Positions 17,415 to 24,880 of a stretch of 64,000 nucleotides of DNA are shown one piece after another. A program made the position numbers and the translations under genes. The notes below the pieces were generated by a model. That model made no database searches and had not been told where the DNA came from. It was given only the letters and a program-made list of their open reading frames with translations. The DNA is taken from contig NZ_CP145263.1 in NCBI RefSeq assembly GCF_040739495.1, positions 62,001 through 126,000 on the forward strand. The letters run 5' to 3'. This stretch comes from Staphylococcus capitis subsp. capitis (GTDB taxonomy: Bacteria > Bacillota > Bacilli > Staphylococcales > Staphylococcaceae). Each line of letters opens with the position of its first letter. The stretch's first letter is position 1.

Positions 17415-17445
17415 TTGAAATTTAAGACAGACGTCAGTCTATTTA
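17415..17445 (+). promoter_or_regulatory. Putative promoter with a 16-base palindrome upstream of the 17588 gene
   Basis: AGACaGACGTCaGTCT (17425-17440) is a palindrome except for two positions and looks like a TetR-type operator. TTGAAA (17415-17420) lies just before it, and TATTTA (17440-17445) just after at 19-base spacing, an imperfect promoter fit. No regulator gene is adjacent, so the protein that binds it is unknown. Confidence 0.45.
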
Positions 17446-17587
17446 ATAAGATTGTGACGCAAAATATTAATAAACTTTTAAAAACGTTTGGCACGTTTGG
17501 TTTTCTAGAAAAAGGGCATATGACACTATTGATAGAAAAAATACTTTAGAAAGATTCGGGCATATTAAATTTGAGGGGGAATTTCTC

Positions 17588-17812
17588 ATGAAGATTTATA
17601 GGTTAGATTATCAACATCATAAAGATATTGTAGATGACAATGTGTTAACTGTATTTGTAGCGGCTAAAAATAAGAGTGAAGTAGAGGCATTTGCTAAAAA
17701 GTTAAGTTATTCTATTGAAACAATTACTAAGTTAACGCATAAAGAATTTGAGGAACAAAAAGCTGAAATCGAGCATTATAAACTTGAACATGCTGATCAA
17801 TATTTAGATTAA
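17588..17812 (+). CDS. Small conserved hypothetical protein
   Basis: A 74-residue soluble protein, acidic in its second half, that I do not recognise. It has a beta-strand start (MKIYRLDYQHHKDIV), then VLTVFVAAKNKSEVEAFAKKL, then a charged helical tail (KEFEEQKAEIEHYKLEHA). GAGGGGGAA precedes ATG 17588. It lies 23 bases before the MBL-fold hydrolase gene and is probably co-transcribed with it, so it may be an accessory to that enzyme. A putative operator/promoter lies at 17415-17445. Confidence 0.7.
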   Translation: MKIYRLDYQHHKDIVDDNVLTVFVAAKNKSEVEAFAKKLSYSIETITKLTHKEFEEQKAEIEHYKLEHADQYLD

Positions 17813-17835
17813 ATTGTTTATGGGGGAGAAACGTT

Positions 17836-18512
17836 ATGGCTAATAAGCAATTCGAAACATTAACGGAAATCGCAAATGGTTTATATGTAACGCCTACATC
17901 AGAATTGCCATTTGATAAACGTTTCCGTTTTAAATCATTTATACTTCAACGTTCAGAAGGTAATGTAATGATTTATCATTCTGGTAGAATTGATGAGGCT
18001 GCAAAGGATATACAAGAATTAGGTGGCGTTGATAAAGTATTAATGAATCATCAACATGAATCGTTAGGTGGAGAGACAAATTTTGATGCACCTTACTATA
18101 TTCACGAAGATGATAAAAAGGACGTTACCGATACCCTTCAAGTTACTGGTACATTTAAAGAACGGCAACATTTACATGAAGATTTAGAGGTGATACCTGC
18201 CCCTGGACATACACCTGGAACGACATTATATTTGTGGGATAATGGTGAGCATCGCTATTTATTCACTGGTGACTTCCTATGCTATGAAGGTGATGAATGG
18301 CGCACTGTAATACTTCCTTCAAGTGACAGAGAGGCTTCAATTAAAAGTCTTGAACTGATTCGTGATCTTGACTTTGATGCACTCGTACCATGGGTGTCAA
18401 TTGAAGGTGAATCGAAGGTGAATCACCTGTGTTCTTTGTTGAAGATGACGAGGATAAAAAACAACGTGTACAAAAAATTATCGACCGTGTAAGTGACGGG
18501 GAAAATACTTAA
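17836..18512 (+). pseudogene. MBL-fold metallo-hydrolase, C-terminus frameshifted by an 11-bp tandem duplication
   Basis: A metallo-beta-lactamase-fold protein. HQHESLGG and PAPGHTPGTTLYLWD carry the metal-site region, followed by FTGDFLCYEGDEW. The normal frame runs to residue about 192 (VPWVSIEGES). GAAGGTGAATC then occurs twice in tandem (18403-18413 and 18414-18424), shifting the frame, so the actual product ends at 18492 with an unrelated tail (KVNHLCSLLKMTRIKNN...). Deleting one copy restores SPVFFVEDEDDKKQRVQKI to a stop at 18510-18512, a 221-residue protein. The damaged product (218 residues) has nearly the same length but a wrong last 27 residues, so activity may be partly kept. GGGGGAGA precedes ATG 17836. 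Confidence 0.85.
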
Positions 18513-18633
18513 AACATGATAGTAAATTGAAAGGTATATCTGGCTGAATGTTGGATGTACCTTTTTAAAATTAAAAATTTATAATGTTTCATTTCACTGC
18601 GATAGAGATATACAAATGTTGAGGTGAAGCAAC

Positions 18634-19833
18634 TTGCAAAATTCTAAACATCAAAATCATAAAGTAAACTGGGGATTAATCAGTGCAGCCTATGCATTTC
18701 TTATTGTGATGATGGGGACGACATTACCTACACCACTCTATCCAATTTATAGTAAAGTATATGATTTATCACCATTAATGATTACAATCATTTACGCTGT
18801 CTATGCTGCTGGTGTGATTGGAGGATTACTTGTATTTGGTCAATTGTCAGACCGCATAGGACGACGTTATGTACTTATTCCAGGAGTGATTTTATCTGCA
18901 ATCAGTGCGCTAGTGTTTTTATTTGCTACCAATGTAGGTTTATTACTTGCTGGACGAGTGATTTCCGGACTGTCAGCGGGACTTTTTACAAGTACAGCAA
19001 CGACAACGATTGTTAATTTAGCTGCTGATGATAAAAAGGGCAGAGCCTCTACAATTGCAAGTAGCGTGAATATGCTTGGTTTAGGCTTTGGTCCGTTGCT
19101 ATGTGGCATACTCGCACAATATCTTCCATGTGCGATGCGTTTAGTCTTTATCGTTGACTTTATTCTTATCATTCCGGCATTTATTGGAATATGGTTTATG
19201 CCAGAGCCTGTTAAGAATAAACAAAAATTTAAAATTGAAGTTCAAAAGTTGAGTGTACCGTCAGACATTCGCTCTACATTTATTTATGCTGTTATTCCTG
19301 TATTCGTAGGATTTTCAATGCTTGGTTTATTTACTGCGATTTCACCAAACTTTTTAGGAGACATATTGAACATTACAAATAAAGCAGTCATAGGTGTCAT
19401 GGTATTCTTGATATTCTGTGCATCAACGCTAGGCCAATTATTGTTTAAAAGTAAATCTGATTATCACATATTGATGTTAGGTAGTGGCACATTAATTGTA
19501 GGCGTAATATTAGTAGGTTTATCTATTCAATTAGAATCATTCTTAATTTTATTTATTGGAGCTATTATTTCTGGATTTGGACAAGCATTCAGTTTCCGAG
19601 CTGGATTGTCCACAGTGAATGCCGTAGCACCTGAAGACAAACAAGCCGAAATTACGTCCACTTTCTTTACCATTGCGTATATAGCCATTTCAATACCAGT
19701 TGTAGGTGTAGGGTTATTAGAACTAGGATTAGGCATCAAACTTGCAGGTATTGTGTTTAGTATCATAATTGTGATTCTTGCGATACTTTCTTTAATTCTT
19801 CTACTAGCTAATAAGAAAAAATCAAATTCTTAA
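18634..19833 (+). CDS. MFS transporter (DHA1-type drug exporter)
   Basis: A 399-residue, 12-TM major facilitator. Loop 2-3 has GQLSDRIGRRYVLIPG (motif A, residues about 70-85), and TM4 to TM5 carry GRVISGLSAGLFTS and NMLGLGFGPLLCGILA (motif C-like, drug antiporters). The start is TTG at 18634 with GAGGTG seven bases upstream (18621-18626); no in-frame ATG fits better. It is monocistronic, with a terminator at 19844-19880. The likely role is H+-coupled efflux; the substrate is unknown. Confidence 0.83.
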   Translation: MQNSKHQNHKVNWGLISAAYAFLIVMMGTTLPTPLYPIYSKVYDLSPLMITIIYAVYAAGVIGGLLVFGQLSDRIGRRYVLIPGVILSAISALVFLFATNVGLLLAGRVISGLSAGLFTSTATTTIVNLAADDKKGRASTIASSVNMLGLGFGPLLCGILAQYLPCAMRLVFIVDFILIIPAFIGIWFMPEPVKNKQKFKIEVQKLSVPSDIRSTFIYAVIPVFVGFSMLGLFTAISPNFLGDILNITNKAVIGVMVFLIFCASTLGQLLFKSKSDYHILMLGSGTLIVGVILVGLSIQLESFLILFIGAIISGFGQAFSFRAGLSTVNAVAPEDKQAEITSTFFTIAYIAISIPVVGVGLLELGLGIKLAGIVFSIIIVILAILSLILLLANKKKSNS

Positions 19834-19843
19834 GGTAATTAGA

Positions 19844-19888
19844 ATGGAAATCTCTATTTATTTAAGTAGAGATTTCCATTTTTATTTT
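19844..19888 (+). terminator. Terminator after the MFS gene
   Basis: ATGGAAATCTCTA (19844-19856) pairs perfectly with TAGAGATTTCCAT (19867-19879), followed by a T-rich run. Confidence 0.85.
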
Positions 19889-19918
19889 TGACATTAAAGT
19901 ATGGTTTAATGATAAGTT
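19888..19918 (+). promoter_or_regulatory. Promoter with MerR-type operator before the merR-fosB cluster
   Basis: TTGACA (19888-19893) is a perfect -35. Between it and the probable -10 region (19911-19918) lies the inverted repeat ATTAAA (19893-19898) - six bases - TTTAAT (19905-19910). MerR-family regulators bind such repeats inside the spacer. The -10 is weak, as expected for an activated promoter. Confidence 0.6.
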
Positions 19919-19950
19919 TCAAGTATCAAATTGGTAGGGGGGGGCTAAAA

Positions 19951-20361
19951 ATGAAAATTAGTGAAGTTTCATCTATGTTGAAAATACCAAAGTCCATGAT
20001 TAGATACTATGAAGAAAAAGAAATAATTAATATTCCTAGAGATGAAAATAATTATAGATATTTTGATGAGGAAACTATATCGTACTTGAAACTAATTATT
20101 GATTTAAAGCGATTGAATTTACAATTAAAAGATATAGCATATGTAATAAATCTGTTTAAAAAACCTGTTTCTAAGGACTGTAATAACAAAACGCTGAATT
20201 ACCTAGATGATCTTATAAAACAAATCAAAATAGATATTAATCGTCAAAACACAATTTTAAATCGATTGGAATCAGTTAAAGATTTATCAAAAGATATGAA
20301 TTATGAAAAAAATAAGAGTTTGATTTTAAATAAACTTTCAGGGGTGGAAGAAATTGATTAG
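19951..20361 (+). CDS. MerR-family transcriptional regulator
   Basis: A 136-residue regulator. The N-terminal winged helix reads MKISEVSSMLKIPKSMIRYYEEKEII, then NNYRYFDEETISYLKLIIDLK, followed by a coiled-coil dimerisation helix. ATG 19951 is chosen because the family begins MKISEV and eight G bases (19937-19944) provide the Shine-Dalgarno; the longer frame from 19888 starts inside the promoter -35. It overlaps the next gene by eight bases. It may sense an electrophile or antibiotic and control the reductase and fosB. Its base composition is more AT-rich than that of neighbouring genes, suggesting acquisition. Confidence 0.85.
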   Translation: MKISEVSSMLKIPKSMIRYYEEKEIINIPRDENNYRYFDEETISYLKLIIDLKRLNLQLKDIAYVINLFKKPVSKDCNNKTLNYLDDLIKQIKIDINRQNTILNRLESVKDLSKDMNYEKNKSLILNKLSGVEEID

Positions 20362-20911
20362 TCTAATATATGGTGGAAATCAAAAAGGTGTTGGCTTTGA
20401 TATCTATAATAAGTTAAAAGAGGAGCTTTGTAATAAAAAATTAGAAATTTTCAATTTACAGGAGATGGTTGGCGACATTCCTATTTTATCCGAAGGCTAT
20501 AATTCAGAAATAAGCGAAGCTCAGTTTCGAAATACTGAAATAATAGATAATAGTAATATGTTGATTTTTATTTACCCTATCTATTGGTTGAATGTGCCTA
20601 TGCTATTGAAAGGTTTTATTGATAGTACCTTTTGGCCTAATAAAGCATTTAGTTTTAATAATAAACAATACTTTAAAAGAGGATTATGGAAAGATAAAGA
20701 TGCAATAGTTATATATACTATTGGAGGTTCAGAGTGGTTTCATAAGTTTAAAGGACATCTAGGTTATAAAGTTATTAAATATCCATTAAATCTCGTTGGA
20801 ATTTACAATATTAAAAGATTTTATATAGATAATTTAAATAAATCGAATGCTCAAAGTATAAGTAATAAAGTTGAAAATATCGTAAATCAAGTAACGAAGT
20901 TAGTTGATTAA
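20354..20911 (+). CDS. NAD(P)H-dependent flavin oxidoreductase (quinone reductase type)
   Basis: A 185-residue flavodoxin-like protein of the NQO1/KefF/YwrO group. It has a SLIYGGNQKGVGFD phosphate-loop-like start, IFIYPIYWLNVPMLLKGFIDSTFWPNKAF as the FMN/catalytic region, and VIYTIGGSEWFHKF. The start is TTG at 20354 (RBS GGGGTGG, 20341-20347), overlapping the MerR stop. It ends just before fosB and is probably co-transcribed. Such enzymes reduce quinones and other electrophiles; joined with FosB it suggests a thiol/electrophile detoxification unit. Confidence 0.8.
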   Translation: MISLIYGGNQKGVGFDIYNKLKEELCNKKLEIFNLQEMVGDIPILSEGYNSEISEAQFRNTEIIDNSNMLIFIYPIYWLNVPMLLKGFIDSTFWPNKAFSFNNKQYFKRGLWKDKDAIVIYTIGGSEWFHKFKGHLGYKVIKYPLNLVGIYNIKRFYIDNLNKSNAQSISNKVENIVNQVTKLVD

Positions 20912-20948
20912 AATTATTTTTCTTAGTAATAAATTGGGTGGTGTAGTT

Positions 20949-21371
20949 ATGAATATTCAAGGTATTAATCATATATGTTTTTCAGTTAGTAATTTAGTTG
21001 AATCAATTAAATTTTATAGAGATGTTTTAAAAGGGGAATTATTAGTTAGTGGCAAAACTACTGCGTATTTTGATATTGGTGGTTTATGGGTTGCTTTAAA
21101 TGAAGAGGTTAATGTACCTAGAACAGAAATTAAATATTCTTATACACATATTGCATTTTCAATTAATGAAAATGAGTTTGAAGAATGGTACAAATGGCTT
21201 CAAAAACATAATGTAAATATATTAGAAGGACGAAAGAGAAGTCATCAAGATAAAAAGTCAATTTACTTTACTGATCCAGATGGTCACAAATTAGAATTAC
21301 ACACTGGTACTTTAAACGATAGATTAGATTATTATAAAAAAGAAAAAACACATATGACTTTTTATTACTAG
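20949..21371 (+). CDS. fosB: Metallothiol transferase FosB (fosfomycin resistance)
   Basis: A 140-residue VOC-fold enzyme that opens fosfomycin's epoxide with bacillithiol (Mg/Mn dependent). Metal ligands are His8 (INHICFSV), His67 (YTHIAF) and Glu116 (DGHKLELHTG). The C-terminus YYKEKTHMTFYY-like segment matches staphylococcal FosB. ATG 20949 is preferred over the longer frame from 20904: GGGTGGTG precedes it and FosB begins here. It is the third gene of the MerR/reductase/fosB cluster. Low GC and this context differ from the usual stand-alone fosB, so horizontal transfer is likely. The protein looks complete. Confidence 0.92.
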   Translation: MNIQGINHICFSVSNLVESIKFYRDVLKGELLVSGKTTAYFDIGGLWVALNEEVNVPRTEIKYSYTHIAFSINENEFEEWYKWLQKHNVNILEGRKRSHQDKKSIYFTDPDGHKLELHTGTLNDRLDYYKKEKTHMTFYY

Positions 21372-21507
21372 TCTCTAAAATACTATTTAACTTCATAATA
21401 AAAGGTTGAAAACATCGAGAGTTAAATAAAATTTAAATCGAATAAACAAATTGATTTTTAATATATGGGAAATTAGACGGTTCATAAAATGTAAATATAT
21501 GCTAGAT

Positions 21508-21547
21508 AGCTATGCCTATACGCGTACGTATTGGCATGGCTTTTTTT
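21508..21547 (+). terminator. Terminator between fosB and bioB
   Basis: A hairpin centred on CGCGTACG, with arms AGCTATGCC and GGCATGGCT (some G-U pairs), followed by seven T at 21541-21547. Confidence 0.8.
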
Positions 21548-21581
21548 ATTTTAGTAAGCAAGGTTTCATTTATCAAAGTAT

Positions 21582-21616
21582 TAATGTAAACTTATAAATA
21601 TATAAAGTTTACATTA
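21582..21616 (+). promoter_or_regulatory. BirA operator upstream of bioB
   Basis: TAATGTAAACTT (21582-21593) and AAGTTTACATTA (21605-21616) form a perfect 12-base inverted repeat with an 11-base AT spacer. It has the GTAAAC/GTTTAC arms of a biotin repressor (BirA) operator and lies 54 bases before the bioB start. Confidence 0.85.
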
Positions 21617-21669
21617 GTAAGAGCATCACTTGCTGAACTTTAATTTTCAAAAATGAGGGGTTAATTATC

Positions 21670-22635
21670 ATGAATTTAAACTTAGCTGAACGTGTACTTT
21701 ATCGCGAAGGATTATCACAAGATGAATGTTTGAAGATATATGAAGATCCAAATATCGATACGTTTGAACTCTTGAATGAAGCGTACATCGTAAGAAAGCA
21801 TTACTATGGTAAAAAAGTGAAATTAAATATGATTCTTAATGCGAAAAGTGGAATTTGTTCTGAAGATTGTGGTTACTGCGGTCAATCGGTAAAGATGAAG
21901 GAAAAACAACGCTATGCATTGGTAGATCAAGATCAAATTAAAGCGGGAGCACAGGTTGCTACAGACAATCAAATTGGCACATATTGTATTGTCATGAGTG
22001 GACGAGGACCCACAAATCGAGAAGTAGATCATATTTGTGAAACGGTTGAAGATATTAAAAAAGTGCATCCACAATTAAAAATTTGTGCATGTCTAGGACT
22101 TACAAAAGAAGAACAAGCTGAAAAACTTAAAGGAGCGGGCGTAGATAGATATAACCATAATTTAAATACAAGTGAGCGATATCATGATGAGGTGGTGACT
22201 ACGCATACATATGAAGATCGAGTGAATACAGTTGAAATGATGAAAGCTAATAACATTTCTCCATGTTCTGGTGTTATTTGTGGCATGGGTGAAACGAATG
22301 AGGATGTAATTAATATGGCATTTGCATTGAAAGAGATTGATGCAGACAGCATTCCGATTAATTTCCTACATCCAATTAAGGGAACGAAATTTGGAGGTCT
22401 AGACTTATTGTCACCAATGAAATGTTTGCGAATTATAGCAATGTTCCGTTTAATCAATCCCACGAAAGAAATTAGAATTGCTGGTGGACGAGAAGTTAAT
22501 CTGCGCTCACTACAAGCAATAGCCTTAAAAGCAGCTAATTCTATTTTTGTTGGAGACTACCTTATTACGGGTGGTCAACCTAACGAAGAGGATTACCACA
22601 TGATTAAAGATTTAGGGTTTGAAATAGATAGTTAA
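21670..22635 (+). CDS. bioB: Biotin synthase (radical SAM)
   Basis: A 321-residue enzyme that inserts sulfur into dethiobiotin to form biotin. The radical-SAM cluster motif [11 protein letters not shown] (CxxxCxxC) is near residues 64-74. Conserved BioB segments [30 protein letters not shown] and [12 protein letters not shown] are all present. GAGGGG precedes ATG 21670. It stands alone, without other bio genes, under a BirA operator and with its own terminator, so its expression follows biotin status. The rest of the pathway must lie elsewhere, or dethiobiotin is taken up. Confidence 0.95.
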   Translation: MNLNLAERVLYREGLSQDECLKIYEDPNIDTFELLNEAYIVRKHYYGKKVKLNMILNAKSGICSEDCGYCGQSVKMKEKQRYALVDQDQIKAGAQVATDNQIGTYCIVMSGRGPTNREVDHICETVEDIKKVHPQLKICACLGLTKEEQAEKLKGAGVDRYNHNLNTSERYHDEVVTTHTYEDRVNTVEMMKANNISPCSGVICGMGETNEDVINMAFALKEIDADSIPINFLHPIKGTKFGGLDLLSPMKCLRIIAMFRLINPTKEIRIAGGREVNLRSLQAIALKAANSIFVGDYLITGGQPNEEDYHMIKDLGFEIDS

Positions 22636-22659
22636 AGCAGATATTTAGAATTGTATTAT

Positions 22660-22700
22660 AGCTATAGACGGAGTGCATAAACGCTGTCTATGGCTTTTTT
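22660..22700 (+). terminator. bioB terminator
   Basis: GCTATAGAC (22661-22669) pairs with GTCTATGGC (22685-22693), including one G-U pair, then six T. Confidence 0.8.
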
Positions 22701-22773
22701 AAACAGTGGTTAGTAAATTTATTGAGGTGTAATATTCGTTATTAGGGATATTGAACATGTGGGAGGGAGAACG

Positions 22774-23388
22774 ATGGAGGATTATATACTATCTTTAAAT
22801 CTATTAGATAATCGTTTAAATAAATTAGTTCATATTCATAATGATTTACATGATGAAGCAGACCAAACTTTAGATGAAAAAGAACCAAGTAATATAACAT
22901 ACATTAAAAACGCGACTTTGATTTTAATAAAGCTTTATTTATATAAACTCTCTAAAAACAAAGCACGTTATGGTAAAGCAATATCTAAAAACAGCTTAAT
23001 ACATATGTTAAATGATGAAGAAGCTTATTATGCATTTCATGAGTTTAATAGTGATTTAGAAATTGAAGAGCTTGCACTTACACCAAATTTAGAAAAAAAG
23101 TATGAAGAAGATGCATTGAGTTTGTTAAATATTAGAGGCAAACTAACACCTTTTATGAATGTAAATGAAGATGTTTGGGAATTTGAGAAATTTAACGAAG
23201 ATATAACTCTAGTTATGAGAAACATTATAAAAAATAATGATGGCATCCTGACAGAAATTCTAGAAGATAACTATAGAAAAGAAAAATTAGACGAGGTTAT
23301 TAAACTTACATTTATAGACACATACCAAACAAGAAATATGAATAATAAAGCTAGCAATGTAGCTGAAAAATTAATATCTGATTCATAA
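22774..23388 (+). CDS. Conserved hypothetical protein
   Basis: A 204-residue soluble, acidic, mostly helical protein with no signal peptide or membrane segment and no motif I recognise. ATG 22774 (MEDYILSLNLLDNRLNKLVHIHNDLHDEADQTLDEKE) follows GGGAGGGAG at a proper distance; the earlier in-frame start at 22759 would place that Shine-Dalgarno inside the gene. It is single-standing between the bioB terminator and a non-coding gap. Confidence 0.7.
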   Translation: MEDYILSLNLLDNRLNKLVHIHNDLHDEADQTLDEKEPSNITYIKNATLILIKLYLYKLSKNKARYGKAISKNSLIHMLNDEEAYYAFHEFNSDLEIEELALTPNLEKKYEEDALSLLNIRGKLTPFMNVNEDVWEFEKFNEDITLVMRNIIKNNDGILTEILEDNYRKEKLDEVIKLTFIDTYQTRNMNNKASNVAEKLISDS

Positions 23389-23759
23389 AAAATTTGAAGA
23401 AGGCGAGTTTTTATATTTATAAAGACACGTTTCTAGATAAATTTTTAAGATGTTGGGACAAAGCTGTTAATAACTGCACTTCGAATTAATGTATTTTACA
23501 TACAAATGTTTTACGTGAAACATGTTTAACTTTTATGAGGCGTAATGAGCGTTAATTATAAGTGATAGTTTTGGCAACTTTAGACCATTTAAATTTGTAT
23601 TTGTAGCTATACTTGATAAAGCTAAATATAAAGAGGAGGCGACAAGAGAATTCAAAAATTATCTAAAAAAGCAATGAATAAATATCTAAATTACGTTATT
23701 ATGAAAAATGATAATACATAAAATATAATAGTTTTAAATATTGGAGGATACTTAAGTTT
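23389..23759. other. Intergenic region with a possible coding relic
   Basis: 371 bases without an intact gene. Around 23575-23675 a plus-strand reading (FRPFKFVFVAILDKAKYKEEATREFKNYLKKQ, then stop) looks protein-like and is followed by an internal GAGGAGG, but it has no start or continuation, so it may be the tail of a lost gene. An A/T-rich promoter-like stretch precedes the next gene. Confidence 0.3.
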
Positions 23760-24005
23760 ATGGAATATTTACATAAATTTTTACCGATAATCATTTATGT
23801 TCTTATTATGGCAATTCATTATGCTTTATCTAGAACAGGTATAAAACTTTTAGGATTTGTAGTACCTGTGATTGTTACGGCTGGATTAATCTATACTTAT
23901 AAGACCGGAGATATACAATTAAATTTAGTTGGAACGATTATAATGATAGTTATTTCACTACTAATTTTATCTGTAGAATGGGAAGATGCTCAAAAACGTA
24001 ATTAA
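23760..24005 (+). CDS. Small membrane protein, unknown function
   Basis: An 81-residue protein with three predicted membrane segments (about residues 7-20, 30-45 and 55-71) and a short charged tail EWEDAQKRN. TTGGAGG precedes ATG 23760 (13-base gap, somewhat long). I recognise no family. It lies ahead of the tandem lipoprotein genes but has its own gap. Confidence 0.6.
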   Translation: MEYLHKFLPIIIYVLIMAIHYALSRTGIKLLGFVVPVIVTAGLIYTYKTGDIQLNLVGTIIMIVISLLILSVEWEDAQKRN

Positions 24006-24093
24006 GAGAAATAAATTTTGTGGTTTTTGATAAAAATAAGTTAGCTTTACATAAATAATTTTATTATAATAAAAAAATAATTATACAAAATAA

Positions 24094-24142
24094 AAGTAAC
24101 CCACCACACCATGACTAAACACCGAGAGGATTTACATTTTAT
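24094..24142 (+). repeat. 49-base leader repeat, copy 1
   Basis: Nearly identical to 24831-24879; it precedes each of the two tandem lipoprotein genes and contains CCACACCATGACTAAACACC and the GAGAGGA ribosome binding site. An upstream ATG inside it (24111) is in frame here but not in copy 2, where one extra A is present. The tandem pair therefore arose by duplication including the leader. Confidence 0.8.
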
Positions 24143-24779
24143 GAAGAAAATAATAATACTCATCACAGTATTTTCACTATTTTTAGGCGCGTGTAACACC
24201 GACAATTCTACAGATCATAAAAATGATAAAGCAGAAAATCCGACTAAAAAAGATAAAAATAACAAAGCATCCAATAAAGACGAGTCAATGACTAAAAATA
24301 AGGATGATAAGCACACACAAACAACATTAGAGAAAAAAATAGATGTGAAAGATTTAAGCGATAAAACTAGAATAGCGCTAGCATTTTTTGCGGATAAAAA
24401 AGGAGAATACTTAATAACTAAAGAAGAGATTCTCTCAGGAAAATATTATGCCGAACCACCTTTTAATAAAATTGAAAAATTAGAAAATATTTCCATAAGA
24501 AAGAGTGAATTAGTATTTAAAAATGCACCTCAGGGTATGAAATTTTTTAAAGTTGAACCGCCAAAAGGAAATTTTGCTTCAATAGTAGGAATTAATGACG
24601 AAAAGTTATTTATTGGAGGCACTCAAGGAGGAATTGAATATTTTGATCAATTAGCATCGCATAGCAAGATGTATAATTTAAGTGAAATTTATGATCAATA
24701 CAAAAATAATCCTGAATTATATGCTGTTGAAAACAAAATTCAGTTTACTAATAATTATGTTGGTTCAAGCTCTTATTGA
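24141..24779 (+). CDS. Lipoprotein, tandem copy 1
   Basis: A 212-residue lipoprotein. The signal peptide MKKIIILITVFSLFLGAC ends in a lipobox with Cys18. A Lys/Asn/Asp-rich linker (residues about 20-70) follows, then a domain starting DLSDKTRIALAFFADKKGEYLITKEEILSG with NAPQGMKFFKVEPP and VGINDEKLFIGGTQGG. ATG 24141 is preferred to 24111, whose product would bury the signal peptide. The neighbour at 24881-25755 is a paralogue with a longer C-terminus. The function is unknown; it should sit on the outer face of the membrane. Compared with the neighbour it lacks the last ~75 residues, so this copy may be C-terminally shortened. Confidence 0.75.
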   Translation: MKKIIILITVFSLFLGACNTDNSTDHKNDKAENPTKKDKNNKASNKDESMTKNKDDKHTQTTLEKKIDVKDLSDKTRIALAFFADKKGEYLITKEEILSGKYYAEPPFNKIEKLENISIRKSELVFKNAPQGMKFFKVEPPKGNFASIVGINDEKLFIGGTQGGIEYFDQLASHSKMYNLSEIYDQYKNNPELYAVENKIQFTNNYVGSSSY

Positions 24780-24830
24780 TAAAAAATACCCACCTATACC
24801 CACGTTTAATTTCAGTAAATCAGATTATTA

Positions 24831-24879
24831 AAAAGTAACCCACCACACCATGACTAAACACCGAGAGGATTTACATTTT
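24831..24879 (+). repeat. 49-base leader repeat, copy 2
   Basis: Matches 24094-24142 (AAAAGTAACCCACCACACCA onward). It carries the GAGAGGA Shine-Dalgarno for the second lipoprotein gene at 24881. Confidence 0.8.
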
Positions 24880-24880
24880 A

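Noticed and set aside
18634..18636. MFS gene treated as truncated for lack of an ATG
   Set aside because: TTG with GAGGTG seven bases upstream gives a normal 12-TM protein.
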